From positions 310,001 through 374,000 of the forward strand of contig NZ_JYIV01000028.1 in NCBI RefSeq assembly GCF_000956405.1: a DNA stretch of 64,000 bases. The letters are read 5' to 3'. Shown here in pieces: positions 45,695-55,229 of this stretch. Numbering within the stretch: the stretch's first letter is position 1; each line of letters opens with the position of its first letter. Below the pieces are notes generated by a model, which searched no databases, was not told the DNA's origin, and saw only the letters and a list, made by a program, of their open reading frames with translations. The stretch comes from Microbacterium oxydans (GTDB taxonomy: Bacteria > Actinomycetota > Actinomycetes > Actinomycetales > Microbacteriaceae). Made by a program: the position numbers and the translations under genes.

Positions 45695-47419
45695 ATGGCA
45701 AACGTCGCTGAGAACATCGTCAAGACTCTGCACGCCAACGGGATCGACCGTGTCTACGGCATCCCCGGGGATTCCCTGAACGGCTTCACGGACGCCCTGC
45801 GCAAGGACGGCACGATCCGATGGGTGCATGTGCGCCACGAGGAGTCAGCCGCTTTCGCCGCCGCCGCCGATGCCGCCACGACCGGTGAGCTCGCCGTCGT
45901 CGCCGGATCCTGCGGGCCGGGCAACCTGCACCTCATCAACGGTCTGTACGACGCCAACCGCTCCCGCGTCCCCGTGCTCGCGATCGCCGCGCACATCCCC
46001 ACGACCGAGATCGGTACCGGGTACTTCCAGGAGACGCATCCGCAGGAGCTCTTCCGCGAGTGCAGCGTGTACGTGGAGTACGTCGCCGACCCCAAGCAGA
46101 TGCCGCGCCTGATGGAGATCGCCATGCGGGCAGCGATCGAGGAGCGCGGTGTGGCTGTGCTCGTGATCCCCGGCGACGTCGCGCTGGCCGACATCGCCGA
46201 CGACCGTGCCGTCGTGATCGAGCGCGCCCGCCCGGTGGTGGTGCCCAACGGTGCAGAGCTCGAACAGGCGGCGACGCTGCTGAACGCGGCGAAGAACGTC
46301 ACGATCCTCGCGGGAGCAGGAGTCGAAGGCGCCCACGACGAGGTGATCGCGCTCGCCGACAAGCTGGGTGCGCCCATCGTGCATGCCCTTCGCGGCAAGG
46401 AGTTCATCGAGTACGACAACCCCTTCGACGTCGGGATGACGGGTCTGCTCGGCTTCGCATCCGGCTACCGCGCCATGGAGGCCGCCGACGCACTGCTCGT
46501 GCTGGGCAGCGACTTCCCGTACGAGCAGTTCTATCCCGACGGTGCGAAGACGATCCAGGTCGACATCCGCGGTGCGCAGCTCGGCAAGCGGCATCCTCTT
46601 GACCTCGGGCTGGTCGGCGATGTGCGGGCGACGGCCGAGGCGCTGCTGCCGCGGATCGCGCGCAAGGACGACCGCGGGCACCTCGACGATGCGATCGCCC
46701 ACTACCGCAAGACCCGCAAGAAGCTCGACGAGCTGGCGGTGCCGGCGAAGGGGAAGCGTCCCATCCACCCGCAGTACCTCGCCAGGCTCCTGGACGAGTA
46801 CGCGACGGACGACGCGATCTTCACCGCCGATGTCGGCTCGCCGACGGTCTGGGCGGCCCGCTACCTGTCGATGACCGAGAACCGACGGCTGATCGGCTCC
46901 TTCACCCACGGCTCCATGGCCAACGCGCTGATGCACGGCATCGGGGCGCAGGTCGCCCACCCCGACCGTCAGGTCGTCGCGCTGGCGGGCGACGGCGGAC
47001 TGGCGATGATGCTCGGCGAACTGCTCACTCTCACGCAGAACAAGCTGCCGGTGAAGACGATCGTGGTCAACAACTCGTCGCTGAACTTCGTCGAGCTCGA
47101 GATGAAGGCCGCCGGATTCGTCACCTACGGCACCGGGCTGGACAACCCCAGCTTCGCCGCGATCGCCGAGGCGATGGGCATCTTCGCGCGCCGTGTGGAG
47201 CGCAGCGAGGATCTGCCGGACGCCGTGCGCGAAGTGCTCGCTCACGACGGTCCGGCCCTGCTCGATGTGGTCACCGAGCGTCAGGAGCTCTCCATGCCGC
47301 CGGCGATCGAAGCCGCGCAGGTCAAGGGCTTCGCGCTCTACGCGATCCGCACGGTCATGTCGGGGCGCGGCGACGAGCTGCTCGACCTCGCGAAGGCCAA
47401 CTGGCGCCAACTCTTCTGA
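45695..47419 (+). CDS. poxB: Pyruvate dehydrogenase (quinone), PoxB type
   Basis: 574-residue ThDP- and FAD-dependent enzyme that decarboxylates pyruvate to acetate and passes electrons to the quinone pool. ThDP domain 1: GIDRVYGIPGDSLNGFTDALR, with the catalytic glutamate in RHEESAAFAAAADA. FAD domain in the middle with LVLGSDFPYEQFYP. ThDP-binding GDGG...NN motif: LAGDGGLAMMLGELLTLTQNKLPVKTIVVNNSS (in parts). The C-terminal ~25 residues (MSGRGDELLDLAKANWRQLF) match the membrane-binding tail of PoxB. The start fits a leaderless promoter. Confidence 0.93.
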   Translation: MANVAENIVKTLHANGIDRVYGIPGDSLNGFTDALRKDGTIRWVHVRHEESAAFAAAADAATTGELAVVAGSCGPGNLHLINGLYDANRSRVPVLAIAAHIPTTEIGTGYFQETHPQELFRECSVYVEYVADPKQMPRLMEIAMRAAIEERGVAVLVIPGDVALADIADDRAVVIERARPVVVPNGAELEQAATLLNAAKNVTILAGAGVEGAHDEVIALADKLGAPIVHALRGKEFIEYDNPFDVGMTGLLGFASGYRAMEAADALLVLGSDFPYEQFYPDGAKTIQVDIRGAQLGKRHPLDLGLVGDVRATAEALLPRIARKDDRGHLDDAIAHYRKTRKKLDELAVPAKGKRPIHPQYLARLLDEYATDDAIFTADVGSPTVWAARYLSMTENRRLIGSFTHGSMANALMHGIGAQVAHPDRQVVALAGDGGLAMMLGELLTLTQNKLPVKTIVVNNSSLNFVELEMKAAGFVTYGTGLDNPSFAAIAEAMGIFARRVERSEDLPDAVREVLAHDGPALLDVVTERQELSMPPAIEAAQVKGFALYAIRTVMSGRGDELLDLAKANWRQLF

Positions 47420-47445
47420 GCCGGCGCCCCGCCGGGATCCGACGC

Positions 47446-50244
47446 TCAGCTCTCCAGCTGTGCGCGGATCTCGGCGGCCTCTCCGTGTCGTCCGAGCGCC
47501 TCGAACACGTTGCCGAGCTCCAGCGCCGCGACCTGGAGAAGTGGCGGGTGCTCGGAAGCGTGCTCGATCGCGCTGCGGTACACGGGCACCGCGTCGGCTG
47601 AACGGTCGTTGCCGACGAGCACGCGCGCGGCGAACAGCTCAGAGCCTCCGGCCGAGCCGAGGTCGCCCAGTGCGGCGAAGCCGTCGGCAGCGGTGAGGGC
47701 GGCGGACACGGCCTCGTCGATGCGCCCGAATTCGGCAAGGGCTCGGGCCCGTGAATCGGTCACGTCGGCGAGCAGCCACCCCGCCTCGTGCTGCTGTGCG
47801 AGGGCGGCGACCTCGTCGAAGAGGCCGAACGCCCGCTCGTCGCCGCGCCCGCCGTAGGCCTGCCCGAGACTGTGCAGCACCTCGGTGAGCGCTCCGACGG
47901 CGTCGGGTGCGCGGCGCACGATCTCGGCTGCGGATTCGAGCAGGGCGATCGCGTCGTCGTGCTCGTCGAAGCGCGCGAGGATCTTGGCCTGCTCCGTCAT
48001 CGCCATCGCCTGGTCCGCATGCTCCTCGGCCTGGCCGAACAGCTCGGAAGCATAACCGTGCGCACCCACCGACTGGCCGAACTCACCGGCAGCGCTCAAT
48101 GCCCGTGCGAGCATCGAGGCGGTCATGGCTCGAGAACCGGCGGGGACGTCGGCCTCCTCCTCGCGCTGCAGCACGTCTCCGAAGAGCTCTGCTGCCTCTT
48201 CCGCATCACCGACCCGCAGCATCGCGCGGGCGAGCCGGAAGTCCAGCCCGGTCGTGTCGCCTCCCGTGTCGCCTCCGAGGCGAGCGGCGAGGCGATAGCG
48301 CGAGACGGCCTTCTCGGGTTCGTCGGCGTCTTCCCAGAGGGCTCCGGCGAGCAGGTGCGCGTCTCCGAGAGCGCGGGTCGCCCCCAGCTCGGCGAGCAGA
48401 CGGCAGGACTCGTCGGCATCGACCGCCCCCTCCGCGTAGGTATTGCCCCCGCCGCGCACGCGTGCGCGGGTCTGCAGGGCCTGTGCCCGGTGACCCGTGC
48501 TGAGATCATCCTGGGCGAGAAAGCGGTCCAGCAGCGCGCTGCCTGCGTCGAGATCACCCTTGCTCAGCACGGCCGAGATGGCCAGCAGCGTCGTGGTGTT
48601 CGCCAGGCGGATGTCGTCCGCTTCGGCGAACGACCGTGCGGCCACCTCCGCGTGATCCAGCGCGGCATCCGGCTCGCCGGACTGCAGGTGCAGGGCCGCG
48701 CGGCTGATCGCGAGATCACCGCGCGTCCACGCGGGAAGCTCGTCCGATGCGCCGATCTCCTCTTCCAGAGCGGCGGTCGTCTCCGGCGTGTTCAAGCCGA
48801 ATGTCGCGAGCCCGATACGCTCCTCGACGTCGGCCTGCGCGTCCTGCCCCGCGGCGCGGAGTGCGGCAAGGCGCTCCGGCAGCAGCTGCAGAGCCTCGTC
48901 CACCCGATCGAGTGCGACCAGGATCCCGAGGCGCATCGAGAGCAGCTGGGCGCGCTTGGCGGGGTCGTCGATCTCGAGCGCACGGGGTAGGGCTTCGAGA
49001 GTCTCGTGCTCGGCGCCGAACTGGGCGAGCTGCATGGCGCGCTCGAACCAGCCGTCCGCGTCGACCGGGGTGGTGGTGGGAGCGGGGGAGATGAAGGCGT
49101 CGGACCGGATCGGCACGTCGTAGCTCTCGTTCGCGAGCGCGCGCATCCGCTGCAGGCTGCGGGCGTGGCCTGCGGTGCCGTCGCGTTCGTCGAAGCCTTC
49201 GCCGATGCGCTCCGCAGCGGCCCACGAGGCGGCCGCCAGGTCGACGGCAGTCCAGGAGCCTCCGTGCTCGCCGAAGAACGGCACGAGGGCGGGAGAGTCC
49301 GCTCCGCGCACCGGGGTGTCGCCGTGTCCGGCCGCCGTCACGCGGTCGAGCGCCACGGCGAGGGCGGCGAGGGCGGCGAAGTGCGCGTCGACGTTCAGCC
49401 CGTCGTGCGCGAGCCAGGAGATGTGCTTCTCGACCAGGGCGAGGGCGCGCGCCTCGTTCCCGGTGAGGGCTGCGAACACGATGTTGTTGGCGACGATGCG
49501 CAGGTTGTCGGGGTTGTCCTTGGCCAGACGATAGCTGCGCAGGTGCGCGGTCTTCGCCTCCTCGAGGCGTCCGGCGCGCAGGTAGGGGAGCAGCACACGG
49601 GACAGGGCGTGCTCCGGTTCCTCGCCGCAGGAGAAGCCGCCTTCGATCATCTCCTCGACGAGCACGATCGCCTCGGCGTCGCGATCGGTGTCGGCGAAGA
49701 ATCCCGCGAACTGGCTGCGCCCGCACGCGTCGCAGTGGCTGTGGTCGTCGCGGGGCGTGGCCTCGAGCTGAACGCGGAGCGCCTCGGCCTCGTCCATGCG
49801 TCCGGCGTCCCAGGCGTCTTCGAAACGAGCGGTGAGCACGCCGCTGACACCCAGGCCGGCGGCTCGGTAGTGCGACTCCATGTCGTCCAGGACGGCGGCG
49901 ATCTGCTCCTGCGAGAAGGCCGGAGAGGACCGCAAGGATGAGGCCATCCACTTGAACTGCCACATCAGGTCTGCGCCCCCGTTGTCGAGGTCTGCGGGGA
50001 AGCGCTGCGGGTCCGCGTCGTGATGCGCGAGGCACCAGGCGAACGAGTTCAGCATGACGTCGGTCGCACCGTTCATGTTCGCCGATGCCGTCTGGCGCAT
50101 CCTGGCCTCGTACTCGAGCCGCTCGTCGCCGATCTCCATCGCGAGGGCCACGGCCTCCGAGACCAGGGCCTGCTCTGCGGGACCCCAGGGAGTGCGATCG
50201 ATCTCCTCGATCAGCTGCTGGAAGCGCTTCTTCGGACGTGCCAT
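47446..50244 (-). CDS. Large TPR-like helical-repeat protein, partner of the HSP90 gene
   Basis: 932 residues, soluble, no signal peptide or membrane segment. Nearly the whole protein consists of short Ala/Leu/Glu-rich helical repeats of TPR type (for example GRLEEAKTAHLRSYRLAKDNPDNL and DEAEALRVQLEA). A cysteine pair HCDACGRSQF occurs near residue 175. No catalytic motif was found. It lies 22 bases after an HSP90-family gene on the same strand, a pairing that suggests it is a client adaptor or co-chaperone, or a scaffold used with it. That is inferred from position only. Confidence 0.75.
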   Translation of the reverse strand: MARPKKRFQQLIEEIDRTPWGPAEQALVSEAVALAMEIGDERLEYEARMRQTASANMNGATDVMLNSFAWCLAHHDADPQRFPADLDNGGADLMWQFKWMASSLRSSPAFSQEQIAAVLDDMESHYRAAGLGVSGVLTARFEDAWDAGRMDEAEALRVQLEATPRDDHSHCDACGRSQFAGFFADTDRDAEAIVLVEEMIEGGFSCGEEPEHALSRVLLPYLRAGRLEEAKTAHLRSYRLAKDNPDNLRIVANNIVFAALTGNEARALALVEKHISWLAHDGLNVDAHFAALAALAVALDRVTAAGHGDTPVRGADSPALVPFFGEHGGSWTAVDLAAASWAAAERIGEGFDERDGTAGHARSLQRMRALANESYDVPIRSDAFISPAPTTTPVDADGWFERAMQLAQFGAEHETLEALPRALEIDDPAKRAQLLSMRLGILVALDRVDEALQLLPERLAALRAAGQDAQADVEERIGLATFGLNTPETTAALEEEIGASDELPAWTRGDLAISRAALHLQSGEPDAALDHAEVAARSFAEADDIRLANTTTLLAISAVLSKGDLDAGSALLDRFLAQDDLSTGHRAQALQTRARVRGGGNTYAEGAVDADESCRLLAELGATRALGDAHLLAGALWEDADEPEKAVSRYRLAARLGGDTGGDTTGLDFRLARAMLRVGDAEEAAELFGDVLQREEEADVPAGSRAMTASMLARALSAAGEFGQSVGAHGYASELFGQAEEHADQAMAMTEQAKILARFDEHDDAIALLESAAEIVRRAPDAVGALTEVLHSLGQAYGGRGDERAFGLFDEVAALAQQHEAGWLLADVTDSRARALAEFGRIDEAVSAALTAADGFAALGDLGSAGGSELFAARVLVGNDRSADAVPVYRSAIEHASEHPPLLQVAALELGNVFEALGRHGEAAEIRAQLES

Positions 50245-50266
50245 GGACGGAGCCTTTCGGGAGGGG

Positions 50267-52090
50267 TCAGCGGGCGTCGCCGAAGGGAAGGGTGTCTCCC
50301 TCCAGACCGGCCGAGAGCGAGACGAGGTCGGAGAGGGCGCTGGTCATCAGCGTCCGGTCGGCGTCGGCGAGCGGGTGGTGCCCGGCCAGCAGAGCCTGGA
50401 TGTAGAGCAGCTGCACGGTGCGGGCGAAGACGGCCTCATCCTGAACGCGCACGAGGGCGCGCACGACCCGGTTCGACCAGTTCAGGCAGAGGCGTGCGCT
50501 GAGGTCGTCTTCTCGAGCCGATGACAGGGTCTGGTCGATGCGGTCGAGCACGCCGCCCCAGAGAGTTCCGGTGACGCCCTTGGTGCGGCCGCGGTCGATG
50601 GCCCTGAGCACCTCGGGGTCGGCCACGTAGAGGGCGGCGAGGTCGGGGCGGTCGATGGACCGCACGACCACGGAGCAGTCGGATGACGCGAGCACTGTAC
50701 CGGCACGGGCCTCCAGCGCGACGGCGGCGTCGCGGTCATCGAGAGGAGGAGGATCGAGGCGGTCGAGTTCGCCCGTGACGTCGACCTGCTCGACGGTGAC
50801 GTGGGGGTAGAGGTCCGGCAGCATCCGGATGAGGTCGGAATCGTAGAGGTACCCGCCGTTGACGAGCACTTCGTCGGCGGGGGAGATGCCGGCCACCTGC
50901 CGGAACTCGTCCACCGTCTGCGCGTATCGGATGTGCGGATATCGCTCGACGAGGTCGCCTATGCGCACGGTGCCGTGCGTGGTCTCGACGGTCAGCCAGC
51001 GGGAGATGAAGTGGGCGAGCTCCTCGTCGTGGCGCACCAGCGACTTCAACCCCACCTCGTGCACGGCCACGAACTGGGCGAGACGGTGCGGCTCGCGCAG
51101 CCCCAGCTCGAGGACCCATCGGCGGATGCCGGCGCCCAGCTGCTCGCGCACGCGTTCGAGGGCGGGGTCCTCGACGAGTGACTCCCTGCTGGCGGTCGGG
51201 GCGAGGCCGGTGGAGTCGACCACGGCCCGCACGAAGAAGGCCCAGTCGGGGAGCACGTCGTCGACGCGTTCCGAGAGCAGCATCCGGCCGAGATACATCC
51301 GAGTCGCCTGGCGTGCGCTGGGAGGTGGCGCGAACGGCAGCACATAGGCGAGGCCCCGGGTGCCCGTCGCAGGCTCGCTCAGCTCGATCACGTCGAGCGG
51401 GCTCGCGCCGAGGAGGTCGCGCCCGAAGTCCATGGCGGCCTCGGGATGCTGTGCGGCGTTCAGGAACGGGGCGTCCCTGGTGATGTCGACATCGCCGGCT
51501 GCGGTGTCGATCGTGACGCGCACGGGGAGGAACTCTCCGAACGTCGTGGCCAGCTCATGCACGGCTGCGGGGCGCAGCAGCTCGTCGGCGTCGAACCGCG
51601 GCACGAGGTGCACACTGGTCCCGATCGGCAACTCCTCGTCGAGTTCCGTCACCTGGAACGTGCCGTCCGCGCTCCCCATCCACTCGACCGAGGCGCCGCC
51701 GCGGGCGCTGCGCGAGCGGATGACGATCGTGTCGGCGACCATGAAGCAGCTCAGCAGGCCGATGCCGAACTGGCCGAGATAGTCGCTGCGCGGGAGGTCG
51801 AAGATGTCGCGCTTGGAGCTGCGGCCGACGGTCGCGAGCAGCTCGGCGACCTCGGCCGACGTCAGCCCCACCCCGTCGTCGCGCAGCACGAACTCGCCGT
51901 TCTCCGCGGTCAGCGGCGTGATCCGGATGCGCCCGCCCCCGCCGTCGACCTCGTGGCGGGCCGTGATCGCGTCGCGGGCGTTCTGCAGCAGCTCCCGCAG
52001 GTACACGCGAGGGCTGGAGTAGATGTGCCGACTGAGCAGATCGACGACTCCGCGCAGATCCACCTGGAACTGCTGCACTTCAGCGCTCAC
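50267..52090 (-). CDS. HSP90-family ATPase, HtpG-like
   Basis: 607 residues from GTG 52090, chosen because AGGAGGAGGGA lies just upstream; ATG 52111 would put that ribosome site inside the coding region. The GHKL ATP site is complete: YLRELLQNARDAI with Glu33 and Asn37 (equivalent to E34 and N38 of E. coli HtpG), LRDDGVGLT, and lid/G2 YLGQFGIGLLSCF. The middle domain holds TASRESLVEDPALERVREQL, matching HtpG's SRE-LQ segment. It is more diverged than housekeeping HtpG and is followed by a large TPR protein gene. An ATP-driven chaperone role is likely; clients are unknown. Confidence 0.87.
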   Translation of the reverse strand: MSAEVQQFQVDLRGVVDLLSRHIYSSPRVYLRELLQNARDAITARHEVDGGGGRIRITPLTAENGEFVLRDDGVGLTSAEVAELLATVGRSSKRDIFDLPRSDYLGQFGIGLLSCFMVADTIVIRSRSARGGASVEWMGSADGTFQVTELDEELPIGTSVHLVPRFDADELLRPAAVHELATTFGEFLPVRVTIDTAAGDVDITRDAPFLNAAQHPEAAMDFGRDLLGASPLDVIELSEPATGTRGLAYVLPFAPPPSARQATRMYLGRMLLSERVDDVLPDWAFFVRAVVDSTGLAPTASRESLVEDPALERVREQLGAGIRRWVLELGLREPHRLAQFVAVHEVGLKSLVRHDEELAHFISRWLTVETTHGTVRIGDLVERYPHIRYAQTVDEFRQVAGISPADEVLVNGGYLYDSDLIRMLPDLYPHVTVEQVDVTGELDRLDPPPLDDRDAAVALEARAGTVLASSDCSVVVRSIDRPDLAALYVADPEVLRAIDRGRTKGVTGTLWGGVLDRIDQTLSSAREDDLSARLCLNWSNRVVRALVRVQDEAVFARTVQLLYIQALLAGHHPLADADRTLMTSALSDLVSLSAGLEGDTLPFGDAR

Positions 52091-52177
52091 CGGCGCTCCC
52101 TCCTCCTGCATACGCTCGCCGAGCCTAACAAGAACACGCCATCGGGATCCCGGTTCGGCGCCGCCGCATCGATGCCG

Positions 52178-52183
52178 TATGCT
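52178..52183 (+). promoter_or_regulatory. Probable -10 box for tRNA-Trp/secE transcript
   Basis: TATGCT, about 100 bases before the tRNA. The upstream -35 is not convincing. The transcript leader ends with a perfect 6-bp hairpin GAGACC-TTCC-GGTCTC (52269-52284) one base before the tRNA. Confidence 0.35.
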
Positions 52184-52285
52184 TGTGGGGCAGTTGTTCT
52201 CTGCATTCTTTCGCCGTGCCTGGGGTCTCCGGGTCGCAGTCACGGTGGCAAGGTGGGGAGAACACCCCGAGACCTTCCGGTCTCT

Positions 52286-52358
<73 letters not shown>

Positions 52359-52398
52359 CGCGTCAGCGCAACGCTGACACACGAAAGGTACATTCAGG

Positions 52399-52671
52399 AT
52401 GGATCAGGACGAACCGCGCGGCGAGGTCGTCGCGGCCGGCGCCACCCGCGAGAAGAAGGGCAACCCCTTCTCCCGGTTCTTCGGGAGCATCGCCCTGTTC
52501 ATCCGCCAGGTCATCGCCGAGCTCCGCAAGGTCGTCACCCCGACTCGCAAGGAGCTGTTCAAGTTCACCGGGGTGGTGCTCGTCTTCGTGATCATCGTCA
52601 TGGGCATCGTCTACGGCTTGGACACGCTGTTCGCGTTCGTGACGCACTGGGTGTTCGGAATCCCTGGCTGA
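52399..52671 (+). CDS. secE: Preprotein translocase subunit SecE
   Basis: 90 residues, the short single-span SecE of Gram-positive bacteria. A charged N-terminus, then amphipathic FIRQVIAELRKVVTPTRKEL that lies on the membrane against SecY, then one membrane helix (VVLVFVIIVMGIVYGLDTLF). It clamps the SecYEG channel. GAAAGG lies upstream of ATG 52399. Followed by nusG, the conserved order. Confidence 0.95.
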   Translation: MDQDEPRGEVVAAGATREKKGNPFSRFFGSIALFIRQVIAELRKVVTPTRKELFKFTGVVLVFVIIVMGIVYGLDTLFAFVTHWVFGIPG

Positions 52672-52713
52672 TGACCCCCGCGGCTCACGCCGCAGCTATG
52701 GAGAAGAAGCAAC

Positions 52714-53754
52714 GTGTCTGAACGATATTCCGACGACGCCGACTGGGCGACCGCCGCAGAGCAGTCCAGCGAGGAAGACGAGGCCCAGGAGGGCAACGTG
52801 CTCGCGGAAGAAGAGCTCTCGGTCACCTCGGCTGAGCACGTCGCGGTCCACGTCGAAGATGAGGACGGCGAAGAGGATGACGTGGCTGACATCGACATCG
52901 ACATCGACGACCCGGAGGCGGACGCCATCGTGAACGACGCTCTCAACCTGGACGAAGCGGCTGAGTCCGAAGCCGCCGCCGAGGTTCTCAACGATTCCGT
53001 GGCCGAGGAGGTCGCGGAGCAGGAGGCGGAGGCGGCCGAGGAGGTCACCCCGTACGACGGCCCCGACGTGAACGGCGAAGAGGACCGCCCCGCGGCTGAA
53101 GACGCCGACTCCGACGAGGACGACTCCGAGGAGGACCCGTACGAGGCCTTCCGCATGGACCTCCGTATGCTCCCCGGCAAGTGGTACGTCATCCACTCCT
53201 ACGCCGGCTTCGAGCGCAAGGTCAAGGCCAACATCGAGCAGCGCAAGTCGACGCTCGAGGTCGAGGACGAGATCTACCAGGTCGAGGTCCCGATGGAAGA
53301 CGTGGTCGAGATCAAGAACGGCCAGCGCAAGATGGTCACCCGCGTGCGCATCCCCGGCTATGTGCTGGTGCGCATGGAGCTCACGGAAGACACCTGGTCG
53401 GTCGTGCGCCACACCCCGGGTGTCACCGGCTTCGTGGGCAACGCCCACAACCCGACGCCGCTGCGTTTCGAAGAGGCCTTCAACATGCTGAAGGCACTCG
53501 TCGAGGTCAAGGATGTGCCGACGGCCAAGAACATCGCGTCGAAGGGCGGCGTCGCCGTCGCTCGACCGCTGCCTGCCGAGGTCGACTTCGAGGTCGGCGA
53601 GACCATCACGATCAAGGAGGGCTCGTTCGCGGGTCTTCCCGGTTCGATCAGCGAGATCAAGCCCGAGAGCGGCAAGCTCACGGTGCTCGTCTCCCTCTTC
53701 GAGCGCGAGACCCCGGTCGAGCTGTCGTTCGACCAGGTCACCAAGATGATCTGA
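52714..53754 (+). CDS. nusG: Transcription termination/antitermination protein NusG with long acidic extension
   Basis: 346 residues from GTG 52714. Residues 1-~150 are a low-complexity Glu/Asp/Ala region (for example [20 protein letters not shown]). The NGN domain begins at ~154 with [20 protein letters not shown] and the RNA polymerase-contact region follows; the KOW domain is at ~285-346 ([21 protein letters not shown], then [18 protein letters not shown]). E. coli NusG is ~181 residues, so almost half of this protein is extra. Acidic extensions are known in actinobacterial NusG; this one is long. A terminator follows at 53767. Confidence 0.95.
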   Translation: MSERYSDDADWATAAEQSSEEDEAQEGNVLAEEELSVTSAEHVAVHVEDEDGEEDDVADIDIDIDDPEADAIVNDALNLDEAAESEAAAEVLNDSVAEEVAEQEAEAAEEVTPYDGPDVNGEEDRPAAEDADSDEDDSEEDPYEAFRMDLRMLPGKWYVIHSYAGFERKVKANIEQRKSTLEVEDEIYQVEVPMEDVVEIKNGQRKMVTRVRIPGYVLVRMELTEDTWSVVRHTPGVTGFVGNAHNPTPLRFEEAFNMLKALVEVKDVPTAKNIASKGGVAVARPLPAEVDFEVGETITIKEGSFAGLPGSISEIKPESGKLTVLVSLFERETPVELSFDQVTKMI

Positions 53755-53766
53755 CACCCGTCAGCG

Positions 53767-53798
53767 AGAACGGCCGTCCCTCCCGGGGCGGCCGTTCT
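53767..53798 (+). terminator. Terminator after nusG
   Basis: AGAACGGCCG (53767-53776) and CGGCCGTTCT (53789-53798) are perfect arms; TCCC/GGGG extends the stem to 14 bp with a four-base loop. It separates secE-nusG from rplKA. Confidence 0.8.
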
Positions 53799-53830
53799 GC
53801 GTCGGCGTCACGGGTGGTCCGCAGATCGGG

Positions 53831-53836
53831 TAGACT
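53831..53836 (+). promoter_or_regulatory. -10 box of the rplK-rplA promoter
   Basis: TAGACT lies after the nusG terminator, about 110 bases before rplK. The -35 region is weak. It gives rplKA a ~105-base leader. Confidence 0.5.
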
Positions 53837-53842
53837 TGTGTG

Positions 53843-53947
53843 GTTTGTGCGACGCTTCGGCGTGCGTAGAGACGACCACGTTCCGGAAAGGCCGGATCCG
53901 TGGGAGAAGCGGGTGCTCCGGCATCCGATTCGATGAAAGGAAAGAGA
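53843..53947 (+). promoter_or_regulatory. rplKA leader, candidate L1 autoregulatory site
   Basis: The leader contains GTGGGAG (53900-53906) followed by a short stem and then CGATGAAAGG near the rplK ribosome site. GTGGGAG and an adjacent purine loop also occur in the 23S rRNA L1 stalk that L1 protein binds. L1 represses rplKA translation in this way in other bacteria; here the fold has been judged by eye only. Confidence 0.4.
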
Positions 53948-54379
53948 ATGGCACCGAAGAAGAAGGTGACCGGCCTGATCAAGCTTCAGATCAACGCCGG
54001 TGCAGCCAACCCGGCGCCGCCGATCGGCCCCGCGCTCGGTCAGCATGGCGTCAACATCATGGAGTTCTGCAAGGCGTACAACGCCGCGACCGAGTCGCAG
54101 CGCGGCAACGTCATCCCCGTCGAGATCACCGTCTACGAGGACCGCAGCTTCACGTTCATCCTGAAGACCCCGCCGGCTGCGGAGCTCATCAAGAAGGCCG
54201 CCGGCGTGCAGAAGGGGTCGTCGACCCCGCACACGGTCAAGGTCGCGAAGATCACCAAGGACCAGGTCCGTCAGATCGCCGAGCAGAAGCAGGCCGACCT
54301 GAACGCGAACGACGTCGAGGCCGCCTCGAAGATCATCGCCGGCACCGCCCGTTCCATGGGCATCACGGTCGAGGGCTGA
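53948..54379 (+). CDS. rplK: 50S ribosomal protein L11
   Basis: 143 residues, the usual length. Opening [20 protein letters not shown] with the proline-rich [24 protein letters not shown] that binds thiopeptides and release factors, and the C-terminal rRNA-binding part ending [13 protein letters not shown]11 forms the GTPase-associated centre with 23S rRNA. ATG 53948 has GAAAGGAAAGAG before it; the earlier in-frame ATG at 53900 would lie in the leader. Confidence 0.97.
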
Positions 54380-54390
54380 GGAGAATAATC

Positions 54391-55080
54391 ATGGCTACCA
54401 AGTCCAAGGCTTACAAGGCTGCCGCCGAGAAGATCGAGGCAGACCGTTTCTACACCCCGACCGAGGCTGTCGCCCTCGCGAAGGAGACCGGCTCGTCGAA
54501 GTTCGACTCGACCGTCGAGGTCGCGCTGAAGCTCGCCGTCGACCCCCGCAAGGCGGACCAGATGGTGCGCGGCACCGTCATCCTGCCCCACGGCACCGGT
54601 AAGACCGCCCGCGTCATCGTCTTCGCCACCGGCCCCGCGGCCGAGGCAGCGATCGCCGCAGGTGCAGATGAGGTCGGCGGCGCCGAGCTCATCGAGAAGG
54701 TCGCCGGCGGCTGGACCGCGTTCGACGCGGCCGTCTCCACCCCGGAGCTCATGGGCCAGGTCGGTCGTCTCGGAAAGGTGCTCGGACCGCGCGGTCTGAT
54801 GCCGAACCCGAAGACCGGCACCGTGACCCCGAACCCGGCCAAGGCCGTCGAGGAGATCAAGGGCGGAAAGATCGAGTTCCGCGTCGACAAGCACGCCAAC
54901 GTGCACTTCGTCGTGGGCAAGGCATCCTTCACCGCCGAGCAGCTGAACGAGAACATCGGCGCAGCGCTCGAGGAGATCGTCCGCCTCAAGCCGTCGAGCT
55001 CGAAGGGCCGCTACATCCAGAAGGGTGCGGTGTCGACCACGTTCGGCCCCGGCATCCCGCTGGACGTCAACGCCATCTGA
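54391..55080 (+). CDS. rplA: 50S ribosomal protein L1
   Basis: 229 residues, normal for L1. Conserved segments: [50 protein letters not shown] (in parts), [22 protein letters not shown] and [19 protein letters not shown]1 forms the mobile stalk near the tRNA exit site and represses its own operon. It lies 11 bases after rplK and is followed by a strong terminator. rplJ and rplL are not next to it in this window. Confidence 0.97.
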   Translation: MATKSKAYKAAAEKIEADRFYTPTEAVALAKETGSSKFDSTVEVALKLAVDPRKADQMVRGTVILPHGTGKTARVIVFATGPAAEAAIAAGADEVGGAELIEKVAGGWTAFDAAVSTPELMGQVGRLGKVLGPRGLMPNPKTGTVTPNPAKAVEEIKGGKIEFRVDKHANVHFVVGKASFTAEQLNENIGAALEEIVRLKPSSSKGRYIQKGAVSTTFGPGIPLDVNAI

Positions 55081-55092
55081 GTCTGACTCTCT

Positions 55093-55124
55093 GAAACGCC
55101 CCCGGGTCCGCCCGGGGGCGTTTC
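55093..55124 (+). terminator. Terminator after rplA
   Basis: GAAACGCCCCCGGG (55093-55106) and CCCGGGGGCGTTTC (55111-55124) form a perfect 14-bp stem with a TCCG loop, 12 bases after the stop codon. The rest of the 287-base gap holds a direct repeat of CCCGGGACCAT (near 55131 and 55148) and a palindromic repeat at 55230. Confidence 0.9.
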
Positions 55125-55229
55125 TGCGTCCCGGGACCATCCCTCCCGGGACCATTCCTCCCCGCTGCATCCCGCCATCCCCGCCCCGGATCGTCTCGTC
55201 CCGTCACGGATTGGCCGGGATCTTCTGCT

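Noticed and set aside
47421..47435. Hairpin CCGGCG-CCC-CGCCGG between poxB and the TPR gene as a bidirectional terminator
   Set aside because: Only a 6-bp stem with a three-base loop and no T tract; too weak to list.
52091..52111. ATG 52111 as start of the HSP90-family gene
   Set aside because: The strong AGGAGGAGGGA site would then lie inside the coding region; GTG 52090 fits it and the family N-terminus.
55126..55165. Repeat of CCCGGGACCAT after the rplA terminator as a regulatory site
   Set aside because: Two short copies with no promoter nearby; more likely simple slippage.
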